Part shown: in pieces, positions 63,584-64,000 of the stretch
How positions within the stretch are numbered: position 1 is the stretch's first letter
How the letters are laid out: each line of letters starts with the position of its first letter
DNA from: Marinobacterium stanieri
GTDB taxonomy: Bacteria; Pseudomonadota; Gammaproteobacteria; Pseudomonadales; Balneatricaceae
Reading direction: 5' to 3'
Assembly (NCBI RefSeq): GCF_900155945.1
Contig: NZ_FTMN01000007.1
Span: 124,001-188,000 of the forward strand
DNA length: 64,000 nt
The notes under the pieces: model-generated
What the model was told of the DNA's origin: nothing
What the model saw: the letters and a program-made list of their open reading frames with translations, nothing else
Databases searched by the model: none
Program-made: the position numbers and the translations under genes

Positions 63584-64000
63584 TTACCCCTGGGACAAAG
63601 CCAGCCGGGCACCAAAACCGATGAAAAGGCCACCGGTGATACGATCAAATCGCGAAATGACCCGCGGGCTCTGCATCCATCGGCTGATCCTGCTGGCAAT
63701 CAGGATTAACAGAGTAAACCACAACAGCGTGAGTACCGCGTGAACGCTTGCTAGAAAGAACGAGTACAGCGACACACTCATCTCAGAAGGAATGAACTGG
63801 GGTAAGAACGAGACATAGAAAATGCCGATTTTGGGGTTGAGCAGGTTGGTTACCAGACCCTGTCTGAAGGCCACCCAAGGCTGCAAACCGGGGTGGCTGC
63901 CATCAGAATCAATCTTTTTACGAGGCTGCAGCAGCAGGCCGAGACCGAGCCAGATCAGGTAAGCCGCACCAGCCAACTTAACGGCTAGATATAGCCATTC
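63584..64000 (-). CDS. LysE/RhtB-family amino-acid exporter (partial, 5' end beyond the window)
   Basis: 139 codons, in frame to the last base, encode the C-terminal two thirds of a LysE translocator. Visible features are KLAGAAYLIWLGLGLL, then NLLNPKIGIFYVSFLPQFIP, the family signature after the second helix, and three more hydrophobic helices. The N-terminus is outside the window. Confidence 0.88.
   Translation of the reverse strand, partial: EWLYLAVKLAGAAYLIWLGLGLLLQPRKKIDSDGSHPGLQPWVAFRQGLVTNLLNPKIGIFYVSFLPQFIPSEMSVSLYSFFLASVHAVLTLLWFTLLILIASRISRWMQSPRVISRFDRITGGLFIGFGARLALSQG

Noticed and set aside
1-64000. tRNA genes, rRNA, CRISPR arrays, insertion sequences, prophage genes
   Set aside because: Looked for cloverleaf T-loop signatures, regularly spaced repeats, transposase or integrase motifs and phage structural genes on both strands; none seen.

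Overview
The window looks like a 64-kb piece of a chromosome from a free-living marine-type gammaproteobacterium, most like the Oceanospirillales (Marinobacterium/Neptuniibacter-type) or Pseudomonas relatives. The pointers are hda beside purMN, DUF3108 and yfcL; a monofunctional ACT-type prephenate dehydratase; a FinR-like regulator opposite fpr; LapD/LapG; a TAXI-type TRAP transporter; and an SLC5-STAC histidine kinase. This placement is inferred from gene content only. I see no rRNA, tRNA, CRISPR array, insertion sequence or prophage.

Layout: 0-9.3 kb is one leftward regulon. trmH is followed by a DctB/DctD-like sensor and sigma-54 activator, then a TAXI solute receptor, a fused TRAP permease that carries an in-frame amber codon, and lhgO. 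A good sigma-54 promoter and two upstream direct repeats precede the receptor gene. 9.4-18 kb is housekeeping: pheA, a candidate small RNA, trhO, tcdA, hda, purM-purN, a DUF3108 protein, yfcL and a phospholipase D family lipoprotein. 18-29.7 kb holds an EAL protein and a peptide-use cluster (ABC transporter, CCP-like M14 carboxypeptidase, LysR regulator, PepQ), then a spermidine-synthase-like gene. 29.8-36.6 kb is a signalling block: a lone receiver, a membrane-anchored pseudo-kinase fused to a DnaQ-like exonuclease, a tiny membrane protein and an SLC5-STAC-histidine kinase, followed by bfd and a DUF294 nucleotidyltransferase. 36.7-42.5 kb has sbcC and sbcD separated by an oppositely oriented DMT transporter, then yjbQ. 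42.7-50.3 kb has a flavoprotein monooxygenase, an aminotransferase, regulators and fpr.

50.3-56.8 kb is an accessory mosaic. It has visibly A+T-richer genes, nearly all on the plus strand, diverged short repeats between them, a frameshifted AlbA_2 gene, and a MerR-MFS-tetrapyrrole-methylase trio with a textbook 19-bp-spaced MerR promoter. 56.8-64 kb has a lipoamide-dehydrogenase-like flavoprotein, small proteins, a methyltransferase, a PAS-GGDEF protein, the c-di-GMP receptor LapD with its protease LapG, and a LysE exporter cut by the right edge.

The most interesting items are the receiver/pseudo-kinase-exonuclease/SLC5-kinase operon, the orphan CobM-like methylase with its own exporter and regulator, the likely dicarboxylate or 2-hydroxyglutarate TRAP-lhgO regulon, and the cassette-like leaders repeated at exactly the same distance before two unrelated genes.
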